Part shown: piece by piece, positions 21,664 through 32,195 of the stretch | Layout: each line of letters opens with the position of its first letter | Position numbering within the stretch: the first letter of the stretch is position 1 | Source of the DNA: Liopterus haemorrhoidalis | Lineage: Eukaryota; Arthropoda; Insecta; Coleoptera; Dytiscidae | Length of the DNA: 64,000 nt | Assembly (NCBI GenBank): GCA_963971575.1 | Contig: OZ020619.1 | Span: 27,904,800-27,968,799 of the forward strand | Direction: 5' to 3' | The notes under the pieces: generated by a model | The model's database searches: none | Told to the model about the DNA's origin: nothing | Seen by the model: the letters and a program-made list of their open reading frames with translations, nothing else | Translations under genes and position numbers: made by a program

Positions 21664-23205
21664 TTAAAATAGTATCGCGTCGGTATTAATCGGCGATTGT
21701 AACCATTTCTTTACAATTATTTTATAGTTAAATGTAGTCAAGTTCAAACTATTTGCATTTATGTATTGCTGTAATTTGTTATACACAACATTAATAAAGT
21801 GTTTATAGTAATACTTCGATTTCACTTTGCTATATTTTTGTGAAACAGCATTCGCTCTGGCTCTGGTTTCATAGTTGTGATTCAGAAATGTTATTAAAGC
21901 AGAATTTTTAATTATATGCCTAGCTATGGCGGATAAATATAGTTTATCAATACTGAATATACAGCTTTCAGAAAACAGTGCCTGCGATGGATACATTTTT
22001 GGTTTTTTATACTTTATTTTTATTATTAATTTTTTTAATATAAATAATTTATTTTTATAAACTGAAGCTGCACCACCCCAGCCAAGAATGCCATATTGTA
22101 AAATAGATTGGACGAGACCAAAGTAAAAAAATTTTAATTTAGTGGGTGATAAAATATGTCGAAGTTTTTTAAATATAAAAATTATTTCACGTAAATTCGT
22201 ACACATTGTATCAATCTGTTGATTCCACCTCACATGACAATCTATTTTTATTCCTAAATATTTTACGTAATTGGCCTTCCTGACAAGAGTGTTACAATTA
22301 CAGTTGTAAGATGTTACGCAATCATGCAAAGGGATGTCATCAAAGTTTGCCTGCGTATTGATGTTACATGCCATATTTCTTACCTCATTCCAGGAGTTAC
22401 CTTCTATAAATAAAACCGTGTCATCCGCATAAGAGATGATTTCTGAATTAAAATTAATTTTTAAAAGATCATTAATATAGGTAATAAACAACAAAGGTCC
22501 TAAAACGGTCCCCTGCGGAATACCACAAGTAATAATTTTTTCTGTACTTACGAAATTATCAACAGAAGTGCATTGCTTTCTGTCCTTTAAATAACAAGTA
22601 ATTAAATCCAGAGGAATACCTCTTATGCCATACGATTCTAATTTTTTAATAAGAAGTTTGTGATTTACAGTATCAAATGCTTTTGCCAGATCAAGGAATA
22701 TAGCCATAGAAGGTTGAGAACTGTCAAGAGCTTTATAAATGTTATCCGTTAGTTTGATAATAGCATCAGTGGTAGATCTGCCAGGTCTAAAGCCAAACTG
22801 ATTATTAGACAGTAAGTTATTTTCAGAGAAAAACGAATACATTCGTACTGAAATCAATTTTTCAAAAATTTTACCTATGTTGCTAATTAGAGATATTGGT
22901 CTATAATTATTTAGGTTGTTTTTATCTCCTCCTTTATGTATAGGTACAACAAGTGACTTTTTTAGCAAATTAGGAAAATAGCCTTGCATGAAACAATAGT
23001 TAAATATTTCACACATGATAGGAACAATGTATTCTACTGCAGACTTCATTACGGCTAAAGTTATTTTGTCACATCCACAAGAACTTTTATTTGGAAGATT
23101 TTTAATGATTTCCAGAATCTCTGCTTCCGAACAAGGTTTTAGAAAAAATGAGTTATTATTATGCTGAATATTGTAGAGAAAACTAACATTATGATGTGTC
23201 TTAAT
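21664..23205 (-). pseudogene. LINE reverse transcriptase domain
   Basis: The frame 21664-23049 starts inside the protein; the same frame continues upstream to about 23205 (NNNSFFLKPCSEAEILEIIK, NKSSCGCDKITLAVMKSAVE). Motifs in order are VVPIHKGGDKNNLNNYRPIS, NQFGFRPGRSTTDAI, AIFLDLAKAFDTVNHKLL (first catalytic Asp), GIPQGTVLGPLLFITYINDL, SYADDTVLF (catalytic YADD), KYLGIKIDCHVRWNQQ, and SILQYGILGWGGA. All catalytic residues are present. The C-terminus runs to a stop at 21664. No RNase H domain is seen, which fits the CR1/L2/Jockey groups. Broken from the endonuclease by a single frameshift. Confidence 0.92.
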
Positions 23206-24243
23206 TTCTTTAGAAAGTTTTCGCCTATATTTATAAAGTAATCATTAAATTCATTTGCGATATTTAACGGATTAGTAATTGTTGAGCCATTTATCGTTAT
23301 ACTATTTATTTTGTTTGTGTCTTTATTATTGAAGTTGGTATATGACTTAGCTGTTTTCCAGAGATTTTTGGGTGTACTATTATCATTAATTACTTTAGAA
23401 AAATAAACATTTTTTGCAATTTTTATTAATACTGGGATTTGTTTTTTATAATGTTTGTAGATATTGTTTAAATTATTCTTAAATGGGTCCAATTTCACAG
23501 ATTTATATAATTTGTCTCTTATGTTGATTGATTTAATAATTCCTTTCGTTATCCAGGGAGATCTTCGTCTATTTTTATTGTTAATAGTAAGCAGAAATGA
23601 GGATTGATCAATGGCAGTTTTTAGGGTTAATACTAAATTATCTAAATAAATGTCAACATTTTCATTCTTTAATTTTTTCCAATTTATGCTACTTAATTTA
23701 TGAATTAATTTATTGTGATCCGTCACTGGAATTTTCTTAGAGCTGTTAGAATCATTAGTTTGTTTATTTTTGCTGCTTGTAATGACAAGAATAGTAGGAT
23801 CGTGGTCAGTAATTTTTGATTTTAATATTATAGGTACAACTTTAAGAAAAATGTTAGATTTTATGAAATAATGATCGATACAACTTTTGCTACTACCAAA
23901 CTCTCTAGTAAAATTATTTATATAGGATTTAAAGCCATGCTGGTATAATACATTCAGGTACAGATTTTTAATTTCAGGATTATTAGAAGTTTCTGAAATG
24001 TCAATATTGATGTCCCCGCAAAAAATTTCAAATTTATTGTGACAGTAGCTGATTATGTATTTATTCAAGCTTTCAATAAACACATCATTTTCAAATGCAG
24101 GAGATTTATATACAGCTGTTAGAGAAGCTCTACAATTGTTTATAAGATATTCAACTCGCGTGAATTGAAAATTATTAACCACGTAATTTTGAACGGTGTG
24201 TTTAATATCACTCTTTATAAAAATCACTACACCATCATTCTAT
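23139..24243 (-). pseudogene. LINE APE-type endonuclease (C-terminal part) and linker
   Basis: The minus-strand frame (23139-24227, extendable to NDGVVIFIKSDIKHTVQN) contains LTAVYKSPAFENDVFIESLN, FCGDINIDI (G-D-x-N, a catalytic pair of APE nucleases), SCIDHYFIKS and ITDHDPTIL (the C-terminal S/T-D-H catalytic motif). These are three of the usual APE motifs; the N-terminal part with the catalytic Glu is missing by 5' truncation. The linker SPWITKGIIKSINIRDKLYK is typical of this LINE group. The frame leaves the RT frame near 23210. Confidence 0.9.
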
Positions 24244-24970
24244 GAACGTTGGAAATTAACTAAACAAGTATAACAACCCCTAAAATTTAGAAACAATAGG
24301 ATTATAAATTTGGAAAATATCCTTAATGGTTTTTAAAAAACTTCAATTGGACTAATGTTATAGTTCAATTATACATCTATTCTATTTAAATTTAAAATTC
24401 CCGTAATACCTCTCATATTCTTTTTACAGCATTAAGACTCAGGATTACTGCCATAAACTATTGTGTTAAGCTGCTTAACAAGATCGGCCATTTCATTTTG
24501 GAAATACTATATGTACCTCTAAAAACATTTCTTATAAATAACTAATTTCTCGGAATGTACTCGTATGTACTACGGTGAGCAAAGTATTGCTGTAGTTATA
24601 AGTTGTAAGAAGATATTTGGCCCAAATAAGTAGATCTTATCTAACAGCCTTGCTATTAGAAAGACCTGGGTTATAAAGAAAAGTAGAACAGTATTGCGTT
24701 TTTGAAAATATTTTTAACACGTATGTTCCTGTAACAATTTTAAAAATATTTTATTGTATGACAAATGATTATTTGTGTTAGACTTTTATGTGTATATACC
24801 TTGAAATCCAATATAAAAATACTCTAACAAAAATATACATTGTCAAATTTGATGTGTGGCCAATGCTATATATAACAATACAAAATTATTTATGACATAA
24901 ACTAGAAATGTAACAGTTAAACAATGAAAAAATAAGGAATTCCAAAATGGTTTACGTACGCAAATATTTT
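24244..24970. other. AT-rich stretch, no gene
   Basis: No coding, no paired repeats noticed. Confidence 0.4.
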
Positions 24971-24971
24971 G

Positions 24972-25112
24972 GCATTTCATTGTGAAAAGAATTTAACCAC
25001 AATGCATATAAATTAAAAGAGTAAAATGGGAAGTATTTTGTTTTGTTATTAAACATTTCTCAGGAATTAAACATTTTATGATGAGGAAACTAAGACGCAA
25101 TATACCAGAGCT
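24972..25112 (+). repeat. Dispersed repeat shared with 32060-32195
   Basis: TGGCATTTCATTGTGAAAAG, AATGCATATAAATTAAAAGA and GTATTTTGTTTTGTTAT occur in the same order and orientation at 32060-32195. Identity is high over about 130 bp. It abuts the host element that starts at 25118. Class unknown. Confidence 0.75.
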
Positions 25113-25133
25113 GTTCAACCGACCGCCAACATA

Positions 25134-25877
25134 CGAGGGATGTTTCCTAAATTCTGGGAATTGTGCTATAATTAAATTACACAGAACTTATAGGCAATGT
25201 TATTGGTGCCAGACAAGTCTTGACATGTTTATGCAACTATCTAATGCAATATTGTTCAGTCTGATTTAGGTGTTCGACTGATATAGACGCGTTTTCATAG
25301 CACTGTTTTTGTAACCATGGAAGACGCAGCAAAATCTCAAAGAGCAATAATTTTCTTTTTGTGGCAAGAAGGTGTGAAAACATCAGAAATTATTAAGCGT
25401 CTGCAAGGAGTATTTGGTGAGTCTGCAGAATCCAAAAGTACTGTTTATCGATGGATCGATCGTTTTAAAACCGGTAGAACATCACTAGAAGACGATCCAC
25501 GCAGTGGGCGCCCAAGCACGTCGGTAAATGAAAGAAACATTATTGCCGTCGAAGACCTACTGAAAGAGGACAGGCGAATGACTATTCGTCAAATTAGTGT
25601 GCACCTAGGGATAGGTACACGACAAGTTCATGACATCTTGCCTGATTGTTTGGGCGTTAGCAAGGTTTCGCCGCGCTGGGTGCCAAGGCTGTTGAGACCA
25701 GAACAGAAACTCAATTTTAAAGTTCTTTGAGGACGGCTTTAAAATTAGTTTACCGTTGGGATAAATGTATTCAGTTAAATGGAGATTATGTTGAAAAACT
25801 ACATTGTAATATTGACGAAAATTAACAAAATAATAAAAATTATAGCTAAATTCCCAGAACTTTGGAAACATCCCTCG
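25134..25877 (+). mobile_element. Mariner element, internally deleted, TA flanked
   Basis: Terminal repeats CGAGGGATGTTTCCTAAATT and the right-end inverse (CGAGGGATGTTTCCAAAGTT) are flanked by TA at 25132-25133 and 25878-25879. The uninterrupted host copy at 43860-43885 shows a single TA at this site, so this insertion is fully resolved. It contains an N-terminal transposase frame plus a short C-terminal piece. Confidence 0.95.
25317..25802 (+). pseudogene. Mariner transposase, N-terminal part fused to C-terminal remnant
   Basis: Starting at ATG 25317, MEDAAKSQRAIIFFLWQEGV and ESKSTVYRWIDRFKTGRTSL form the first helix-turn-helix, DDPRSGRPSTS is the linker (a GRP AT-hook-like motif), and DRRMTIRQISVHLGIGTRQV the second helix-turn-helix. 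The frame ends at 25730 just where the catalytic domain should begin (SPRWVPRLLRPEQKLN). After a deletion a C-terminal remnant follows in shifted frames (YRWDKCIQLNGDYVEKLH). The DDD core is absent. DNA binding might survive; transposition cannot. Confidence 0.9.
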
Positions 25878-26126
25878 TATATAAAGGAGGTACTGTGATC
25901 ATACCGATTATGACATTTCGAGATTTTGATGGATCTCCACGTATTGTCTGTCTGTCTGTCTGTCCGCCCGTCTGTCTGTGTGCACGTGCAGAGCAAATTC
26001 GGCTAAAAGGATTTTTATAAAACTTCATATTTAATCTTTCGATATCAATGGCACAAGTTGATCAACTTTTGGTAAAAATTGGTTGACTAAAAATGGGAGT
26101 TTACTCGTGTAGATTTTAAGATTTTT

Positions 26127-26756
26127 GCGAATATTTAACAACAGAAAAATATTTCGAAAACATTTATTTAACAAAAGTTGCTATAAAAGTAATAACTAAC
26201 AACTTTTATTTCAGACATTTTTTGATAAAACGAAAAATTAATGAAAAATTTTTCGAAATTTTTTCTAATCATCTATTTTTTCATACTTATATGTAAAGTT
26301 GGTTTTACACAGTTCAATTAATTTTAAACACGATCAAGTTTTTTGTCAATTAATTGAAAAATTTATTGGTACCCCTGAAAACAAAAACATCACTTTACAC
26401 ACATCAATTTATTTAGAAAATTTTTACATTACTAACTGTAAAACATGCGAATATTTAACAACAGAAAAATATTTCGAAAACATTTATTTAACAAAAGTTG
26501 CTATAAAAGTAATAACTAACAACTTTTATTTCAGACATTTTTTGATAAAACGAAAAATTAATGAAAAATTTTTCGAAATTTTTTCTAATCATCTATTTTT
26601 TCATACTTATATGTAAAGTTGGTTTTACACAGTTCAATTAATTTTAAACACGATCAAGTTTTTTGTCAATTAATTGAAAAATTTATTGGTACCCCTGAAA
26701 ACAAAAACATCACTTTACACACATCAATTTATTTAGAAAATTTTTACATTACTAAC
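26127..26756 (+). repeat. Tandem duplication, 320-bp unit, two copies
   Basis: 310 bp starting GCGAATATTTAACAACAG at 26127-26436 recur, apparently without change, at 26447-26756, separated by TGTAAAACAT. Each unit spans the junction between the GT-2 host and the left end of the TAA-target element, so duplication happened after that insertion. Near-identity indicates a recent event. Confidence 0.95.
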
Positions 26757-26955
26757 ATATTTATCAAAATGAAAATATTGAAAAAATCTTACACAAAATT
26801 ACGAGCTGTGAACAAAAACAAAAGAAATAACAAGAAATAGATGATGATAAATTAGAACGTTTGAGGTTATGTCAAATTTGAAAACGAAACACAAATAATA
26901 TATTTCGAGGTTATGCTACAACTAAACAGTTGGCAATATCTTAACAGATAAAAAA

Positions 26956-27876
26956 TTGATGTGAAGTGTGAATATTCACACATTTCAGGGTTTCGCAGGT
27001 ATATAATAAGTGAAGGCGGCATGCTGAGTGTGTAGGACAAATTTTACTTTGTAGTAATCACGGCAAAATGAACGATATTTTTAAAATAATTTATCGTCTG
27101 TTAATCATATAATAAGACTGGTTATTAAATTTACGCTCTTAAAAATTAAATGCAACATTTGTCAACTAGAATTTTGACAAAATAATTTCAACATAATAAA
27201 AATGCAAAAAAAAAAACAGAAAAAATAAAATTCACTCCGTACTCGAACTTGAAACCCTTCGTTTCCAGCGCATTTTAGCTAACGACACCAGTGCTCTAAC
27301 CATTACGATATCGCACGCCTTGCATGTGGGTGTCTTACATTGGTATAACTTTTGTACTTTGTGAACCAAAAACCACAAAAAATGCGTTATTTTCCGAAAA
27401 CATAATCTGATCAAAAATTCCTGTTGTACTATTTCGGTTCACACCAATATACATTACTTAGAATTTTTTTAGATTTTTAGTTTAAACCATCTGGGCTACA
27501 GGGTGTGGGACATAATTTTTTTTGCACAATTTTGGCAAAAATCGCATCAAAATAATTTATTTTGCAAAAATAAAAATTTGATCGTTAATCCACGTACTAA
27601 GGGCTTTCATTTGATACCCTACTCAGAATTTTTAAAAAATATTTTTGTTTTCGATGAGCACATATTTGTTTATATTTTTAGGGGGATATGTTTTTTAGAT
27701 GTTTTGGTATTTTTCCTATGTGCGGGTCAAAGAGTTGTATAAACATGCCAAATTTCAACTCTCTAGGTTTAGCTGTTTGGCTACAATTTTTACCGAACAG
27801 ACAGACAGAGAGACAGACAGACAGACAGACGACAAAATGACGGTATAAGGGTTTTTTGGTCATACCTACAAAACCC
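26956..27876 (-). mobile_element. GT-1 composite repeat, copy B
   Basis: Inverse orientation to copy A; begins TTGATGTGAAGTGTGAATATT and ends TTTTGTAGGTATGACC-type sequence read in reverse. Flanked by TAAAAA on both sides (26949-26954 and 27877-27882). The related host at 51128-51150 has one TAAAAA-type run and no insert. It carries a GTCT tract (plus-strand GACA, 27797-27830) and a tRNA-like cassette (27239-27320). Confidence 0.88.
27239..27320 (-). ncRNA. tRNA-like cassette inside GT-1 copy B
   Basis: Read on the minus strand: ATGGTTAGAGCACTGGTGTC (A-box region) and GGGTTTCAAGTTCGAGTAC (B-box region). Clearly related to the cassettes of copies A and C. T-runs follow on the minus strand (27206-27236). 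Confidence 0.55.
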
Positions 27877-28197
27877 TAAAAATATACCTAGAATTTCCTA
27901 AAAAATTGATGAAAATTTCACGAAAAATAGAACTTGTTCTATTTTCAAAATAAATTGATGAAATAATTGACTAATTAATTGATTAATTAATTGACCAAAT
28001 TTTTACACTTTACACACATCAATTAATTGAATGTCAACTTTTTCAATTAATTGATCAATAAATTGAATCGTGTAAAACCCACTTAACGTTTCCATGGTTA
28101 TGATAAATAATATCTCTGTTAGAAAATATTAGGCCAAGTTATTTCTACTCTGCTCCTAGAATGTATTTTATACAAGTACTTTGTGATGGCGGTCGGT

Positions 28198-28329
28198 CCT
28201 GTGGTGGCCACAGCTGATTTTTTATATTTATTGTGTGATATCAAAATAGGATATCTCTTAGGACGTAGATTAAGTTTTGACCAGTAGTTTGTAGCAAGTA
28301 ATAAATTGGAGACAACAGATATACCCGGT
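28198..28329. other. Short unassigned segment
   Basis: The first 20 bp, CTGTGGTGGCCACAGCT, recur next to GT-2 copy 2 at 43253-43272, so GT-2 may extend a little beyond its ACCGACCGCCA ends. The minus frame over 28119-28343 has no recognisable domain. Confidence 0.4.
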
Positions 28330-28330
28330 A

Positions 28331-29640
28331 CAAGGTGTCTCAATAGAAATTTTATATTTAGTGGATCGATTAAAAAAAAAGTAAGCCGTATATAGAAAAA
28401 ATGTTTATTAATTATTAAAATACACTTTTTGGGGATTTATTTCTTAAAAATAATATCGTCTAAATGTAGACCCTCGCGTTCTCGGCACTCATTTAATCGA
28501 ACAGTAAAATTACTTATGACGTCTCGGCAGGTGGACTCAGGGATGGCTGCCATTTCGTGACGGATATTTTCTTTCAAATGCGCCAGTGAAGTCGGTTTAT
28601 TGGCGTAAACTATAGATTTAACATAACCCCATAGGAAAAAGTCCATAGGGGTTAAATCTGGACTGCGTGGAGGCCAATTTATGTCACCTCTCCGGGAGAT
28701 CAATTTGCCTGAGAAAATTTCACGAACACGTGGCAGAGACATATTGGACGTGTGTGAAGTTGCTCCGTCCTGTTGGAACCATGTTCTTTGGTTATAGCCA
28801 GGAAAGTTTTGCAGTTCAGGTACCAAGAAGTTGTCTAACATCTCCACATAACGCTCTGAATTTACTGTAACTGCACGCCCCCTTTCGTCTTCAAAAAAGT
28901 AAGGGCCGATAATTCCTCGCGCCGACATCGCAGCCCATACGGTCACTTTAGGCGAATGTAGGGGTTTCTGATGTTTGCGTTTCGGATTCGTTGCACTCCA
29001 GTAGCGGCAGTTCTGCTTATTTACGTGGCCATTAAGATGAAAATGAGCTTCAACCGAAAACAAAATGTTGGTAAACGTTAAAAATCGCTCAATCACCTGA
29101 TTTACGAAATTAAGCCTCTGACTGGCATCTTAGGGCTTTAATTCTTGCACCAATTAAATTTTGTAGGGGTGCAGCTTTAGGTCTTTGTGCATAATGCGAT
29201 GTAATGATGATCTATGCACATTTAAAGCCCTTGAGCGCTTCCGAATTGAAAGGTTCGGGTCGTCACGAACAGACTGATTAACATTCTCCACGTTTTCTAC
29301 CGTTCTTGATGACCTAGGTCGCCCGGATTTTGATTTATCCAGCGTTGTACCAGTCTTTTCAAACTTTTTAACCCAATGTCGAATGAGAGGAATGCTTGGC
29401 GCATCATTTAAGTGGCGAAAACCTCGAATACTGCAGAATTTTCTACGCGCTACAGTCGCCGAATCACCGTTTTTGTAAAACTCTCGCACGCATAACGCGC
29501 GGTCTGCTCCCGAGAAACGCTCCATAGCGACTGAAGTCCCAAGAGCCAGGCTACCGATTGACATAACCCCCGCGCCCCTCGGATACTTTGCGTTCACGCA
29601 GTAAGCTAAATAAATATAAAATTTCTTTTGAGACACCTTG
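28331..29640 (-). mobile_element. Mariner-like element (DD36D spacing), copy 1
   Basis: Ends CAAGGTGTCTCAATAGAAAT and the inverse CAAGGTGTCTCAAAAGAAAT, flanked by TA (28329-28330 and 29641-29642). The 1310-bp length equals the intact copy at 33715-35022. Its transposase is inactivated by point changes. It sits at the end of a LINE RT fragment (29643-30030). Confidence 0.95.
28437..29530 (-). pseudogene. Mariner-like transposase, inactivated
   Basis: Relative to the intact copy, two sense codons near 29130-29155 became stops (within LHPYKI-LVQ and ELKP-DAS), splitting the protein into frames 29154-29530 and 28437-29096. The first catalytic motif reads FSVEAHF where the intact copy has FSDEVHF, so the catalytic Asp is lost as well. 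The remaining motifs WFQQDGATSHT and PPRSPDLTPMDFFLWG are intact. Copy is doubly dead. The start is taken at MERFSGADRALCV (ATG near 29522), after the terminal repeat. Confidence 0.93.
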
Positions 29641-29642
29641 TA

Positions 29643-30257
29643 TAAAACCATGTTGAGTTTCAGGGACAATCTTGTTACGCAAAAGAAATGGCATGAGCTG
29701 GACAACTATAATGCGTTCAAGATATTTGGCTGGAATTGATGTAAGACTAACTGGACGATAATTTTCCGCCTGCAATTTGTTACTTTTCTTAAATATCGTA
29801 ACAACTGTTGATATTAGACAATCTTTAGGAATTGAACATAAGTCGAATGATTTCTTCACAATTACAACGAGAGCTTCAGCAATTTTTTCGCTACATTGTT
29901 TCAATGTCAACGGATGGATGCAATCTGGTCCTGGCGCTGAGGAGGTAGATATTGCGTTGAGCTTTTCTAGAACTATTTCCTTGTTTATAACGACGTGTTG
30001 GAGTTCTTCATCATAAAATCTTTGCATCAAATTGCATTTGAATTTTCTGTTGTAAAGTTGGAAGTAAATTTCTTAGCAAAAAATCAGCCATTAGTCGTAG
30101 TCTGTACAGGGAACATTGTTGTTGTTCAGGTTCATGGTGATAGAAGAAGCGTTCGAGAATTTGCTTCTAGTGTATGCGTAGAAAGATGTTTGTCCTCTAG
30201 AAAGTATTTCAATTTTATATGCTTCTTTAGCTTTCCTTGCTAACGAACTTACAACGC
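29643..30257 (-). pseudogene. LINE reverse transcriptase N-terminal part
   Basis: Minus-strand frame over 29643-30030 reads VLEKLNAISTSSAPGPDCIH, STVVTIFKKSNKLQAENYRP, VSLTSIPAKYLERIIVVQLM and PETQHGFI: the start of a non-LTR RT (S-S-A-P-G-P-D, I-F-K-K, N-Y-R-P-V-S-L-T, Q-H-G-F). The frame is cut by mariner copy 1 right after Q-H-G-F, and the rest of the RT is not found on the other side. Upstream, 30030-30257 is the decayed linker. Confidence 0.88.
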
Positions 30258-30506
30258 AGCCAACGGAGTGGCCGAGCACATTAAGGCGTGCGGTTTTAGA
30301 CTGGTAGAAACAGTGTAAGGTCTGGGCGGTCGATGGTTCGAGCCTCTTTCGTTGGTGGTATTATTCGGGCGAGAATAATATGTTTACATTACTCTCATTT
30401 CACAATCATTCACCCCTCATCCAGGTGTAAGAGCTCGCCCCCTGGCATCGACGATTAGCCTCGTTGCAGAAATAGGCCGATGTAAAATAAATAAATAAAA
30501 AATAAA
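30258..30506 (+). mobile_element. tRNA-Leu-derived SINE, complete
   Basis: The head (30258-30352) resembles a class II tRNA: A box GTGGCCGAGCACATTAAGGC, B box GATGGTTCGAGCCTC, and acceptor halves CCAACGGA / TTTCGTTGG that can pair. The putative anticodon loop TTTTAGA would give anticodon TAG (Leu). A 130-bp tRNA-unrelated body and an AATAAATAAATAAAAAATAA tail follow. A perfect 13-bp duplication, GAACTTACAACGC, flanks it (30245-30257 and 30507-30519). It inserted into the LINE endonuclease-RT linker. Confidence 0.95.
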
Positions 30507-30519
30507 GAACTTACAACGC

Positions 30520-30840
30520 TAGAAAGTCTTCTGTGAGCCAGAAAACTTCATCTTCATAGTGTTTGAAACGTCTCCAAATATTGTTCTTCCTGTTGGACAG
30601 GCAAATGATGTCGGATTACGGCCACATCTCTTTTTACGAGAAATAGGTGTATTTTGGAGCACACATTTGAAAAAAAAAAAGAATTCCATTGTTCATCAAT
30701 GTCTTGACTGACAAAAAGAGAAGACCAATTAACGCTAGACAAATCTGAACATATAGCGTCGAAATTTGCTTGCCATATGTTAGGTTTCGGAGAATTTTTA
30801 AAATAACAACCACTTGGATGGTTGTTAATAAGCAAAGGCG
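30520..30840 (-). pseudogene. LINE endonuclease end and linker
   Basis: Minus frame 30554-30835 reads LLINNHPSGCYFKNSPKPNI, WQANFDAICSDLSSVNWSSL and SQDIDEQWNSFF. This is the region after the endonuclease S-D-H motif in Jockey/CR1-like LINEs, where an N-x-D-x-I/L...W-S-x-L-F pattern is usual. A shifted frame upstream reads GISDR, a decayed S-D-H. It is separated from its RT part (29643-30257) by the SINE and cut at 30850 by another LINE's tail. Confidence 0.75.
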
Positions 30841-30852
30841 GTCAGAGATCCC

Positions 30853-30980
30853 AATAATAATAATAATAATAATAATATTTATTAGTTCTGTAAGAATGAT
30901 ACATTCATAGACACGTCAATATAAAATGCAGAACAATGAAATATGAAATAATACAGAGAAATATAAAAGATACAAAAAAA

Positions 30981-31011
<31 letters not shown>

Positions 31012-31955
31012 TGAACAAAAACTAATTAATTAGAGACATTTTTCTATTTTGTTACACAATATTATCCAATAGATATTCCTCAATGGTATAATATGCCTTT
31101 TCTAGGAGAATAGATTTGGCAGCAAATTTAAATCTCTTAAGATCCATCACTTTAATTCTATCCGGTAGTCGATTAAAAAATTTAGGTCCCCAGTATCTAG
31201 GGGAGTTTTTACAAACTTCCAATCTGATCCTGGGTATTTCCAAATGGTTACCAAATCTAGTCACTCTTTCAAGGTTCTTGTTTACGTAATCAAAAGTTTG
31301 AAACTCAGATTTAACATATATCAGACAATATAAAATAAACATAGCAGGTAAAGTTAACATTGAATGCTTAATAAAATACTGTTTACAGGAGGTATTCTTT
31401 CTGAGCTTACATATGATGCGTAAAGCATTTTTTTGAGTTCTGAATACTTTTATAGCATCTGTTGATGCGCCCCACAATAGAATGCCATATGCCAAATGGC
31501 TGTTGACGAGAGCGTGATAGGCTATAATAGCAGTTTCAAATGGCACTACCGGTGTTATTTTACGTAAAGCGTATAATGACCTCGAGATCTTACTAGTGAT
31601 ACTCATACAGGGACGTTTCCAATTCAAGCTGCTATCAATATGTAAACCCAGGAATCGCACCTCATCAGTCATATCAAGACAGTCATTGCGACTGTGTAAA
31701 ATCATGTTTTGTGTTTTTTCTCGATTAAGTTTTAGCCTGTTTGAACAAAACCACTGCTCAGCGTTCGTTAGTGTCTCCCCCGTTATAACTATTGCTTCAT
31801 CTTTGTCGAAGGATGAGTTTAGGAATGTGGTATCGTCCGCAAATAAGATACATTTAGAATTATTTATATTTGAAGGTAGATCGTTTATATAAATCAGGAA
31901 GAGTAACGGCCCGAGGATCGATCCTTGGGGCACAGAGTGCTTGTTAAAAAGGATA
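30853..31955 (-). mobile_element. LINE, 5'-truncated, (TTA)n tail
   Basis: The minus element ends with plus-strand AAT repeats (30854-30880) abutting the endonuclease-linker fragment of another LINE. It contains the C-terminal half of a reverse transcriptase and a 3' UTR of about 170 bp that includes an ATTT/TTATT-rich tract. Confidence 0.88.
31052..31950 (-). pseudogene. LINE reverse transcriptase, C-terminal half
   Basis: Open frame containing SVPQGSILGPLLFLIYINDL, CILFADDTTFL (catalytic F-A-D-D), VRFLGLHIDSSLNWKR, SHLAYGILLWGASTDA and the C-terminal RYWGPKFFNRLPDRIKVM. Distinct in sequence from the LINEs at 14.3 and 21.7 kb (FADD instead of YADD, different thumb), so a separate lineage, perhaps Jockey/CR1-like. 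The frame from GVPQG to the stop at 31052 is intact; the N-terminal half is missing. Confidence 0.9.
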
Positions 31956-32059
31956 GACGAGTAATAGGTGGTAATATAGTAGTAATTGGTGGTAAATAGT
32001 CAATAGACGATACCAGGGTAGGATCTGTTGTTAAAAGCAAATTTGCATTACCTAGTTGG

Positions 32060-32195
32060 CATTTCATTGTGAAAAGAATTTAACCAAAATGCATATAAAT
32101 TAAAAGAGTAAAATGAAGAAGTATTTTGTTTTGTTATAAGATATTTCTCAGGAATTAGTAATTTATGATGTAGAAACCAAAACGGAATATAGCTA
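32060..32195 (+). repeat. Dispersed repeat shared with 24972-25112
   Basis: See the partner copy. After TTTCTCAGGAATTA the two copies diverge. Confidence 0.75.

Larger units (their letters stand above)
21351..24243 (-). mobile_element. LINE (CR1/L2-like), near full-length ORF2, (TTA)n tail
   Basis: This is the longest LINE in the window. On the minus strand it carries the second half of an APE endonuclease, a linker, a reverse transcriptase, about 290 bp of 3' UTR, and a (TTA)n tail (plus-strand AAT repeats at 21351-21372). Coding sequence is interrupted by one frameshift near 23200-23215 and truncated at about 24243. Short target duplication not certain. Confidence 0.9.
26297..28083. mobile_element. 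TAA-target (PIF/Harbinger-like) element carrying GT-1 copy B
   Basis: Ends AGTTGGTTTTACACAGTTCA and (inverse of right end) AGTGGGTTTTACACGATTCA are flanked by TAA at 26294-26296 and 28084-28086; the uninterrupted host at 43383-43400 has one TAA. A/T-rich interior with repeated CAATTAATTGA motifs at both ends. A relative lies at 51120-51478. No transposase. The three-base duplication is the main reason to place it with PIF/Harbinger; the superfamily is not proven. Confidence 0.85.
25118..28197. mobile_element. (GTCT)n-bearing element GT-2, copy 1, with nested insertions
   Basis: The ends ACCGACCGCCA (25118) and TGGCGGTCGGT (28187-28197) are inverses. Without its insertions it aligns to the uninterrupted copy at 43273-43887. 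A GTCT/GTCC tract lies at 25948-25980, beside GCACGTGCAGAGCAAATTCGG. It was hit by a mariner (25134-25877) and by a TAA-target element (26297-28083). A tandem duplication (26127-26756) also affects it. Classification unknown; like GT-1 it combines inverted ends with a GTCT tract. Confidence 0.8.
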
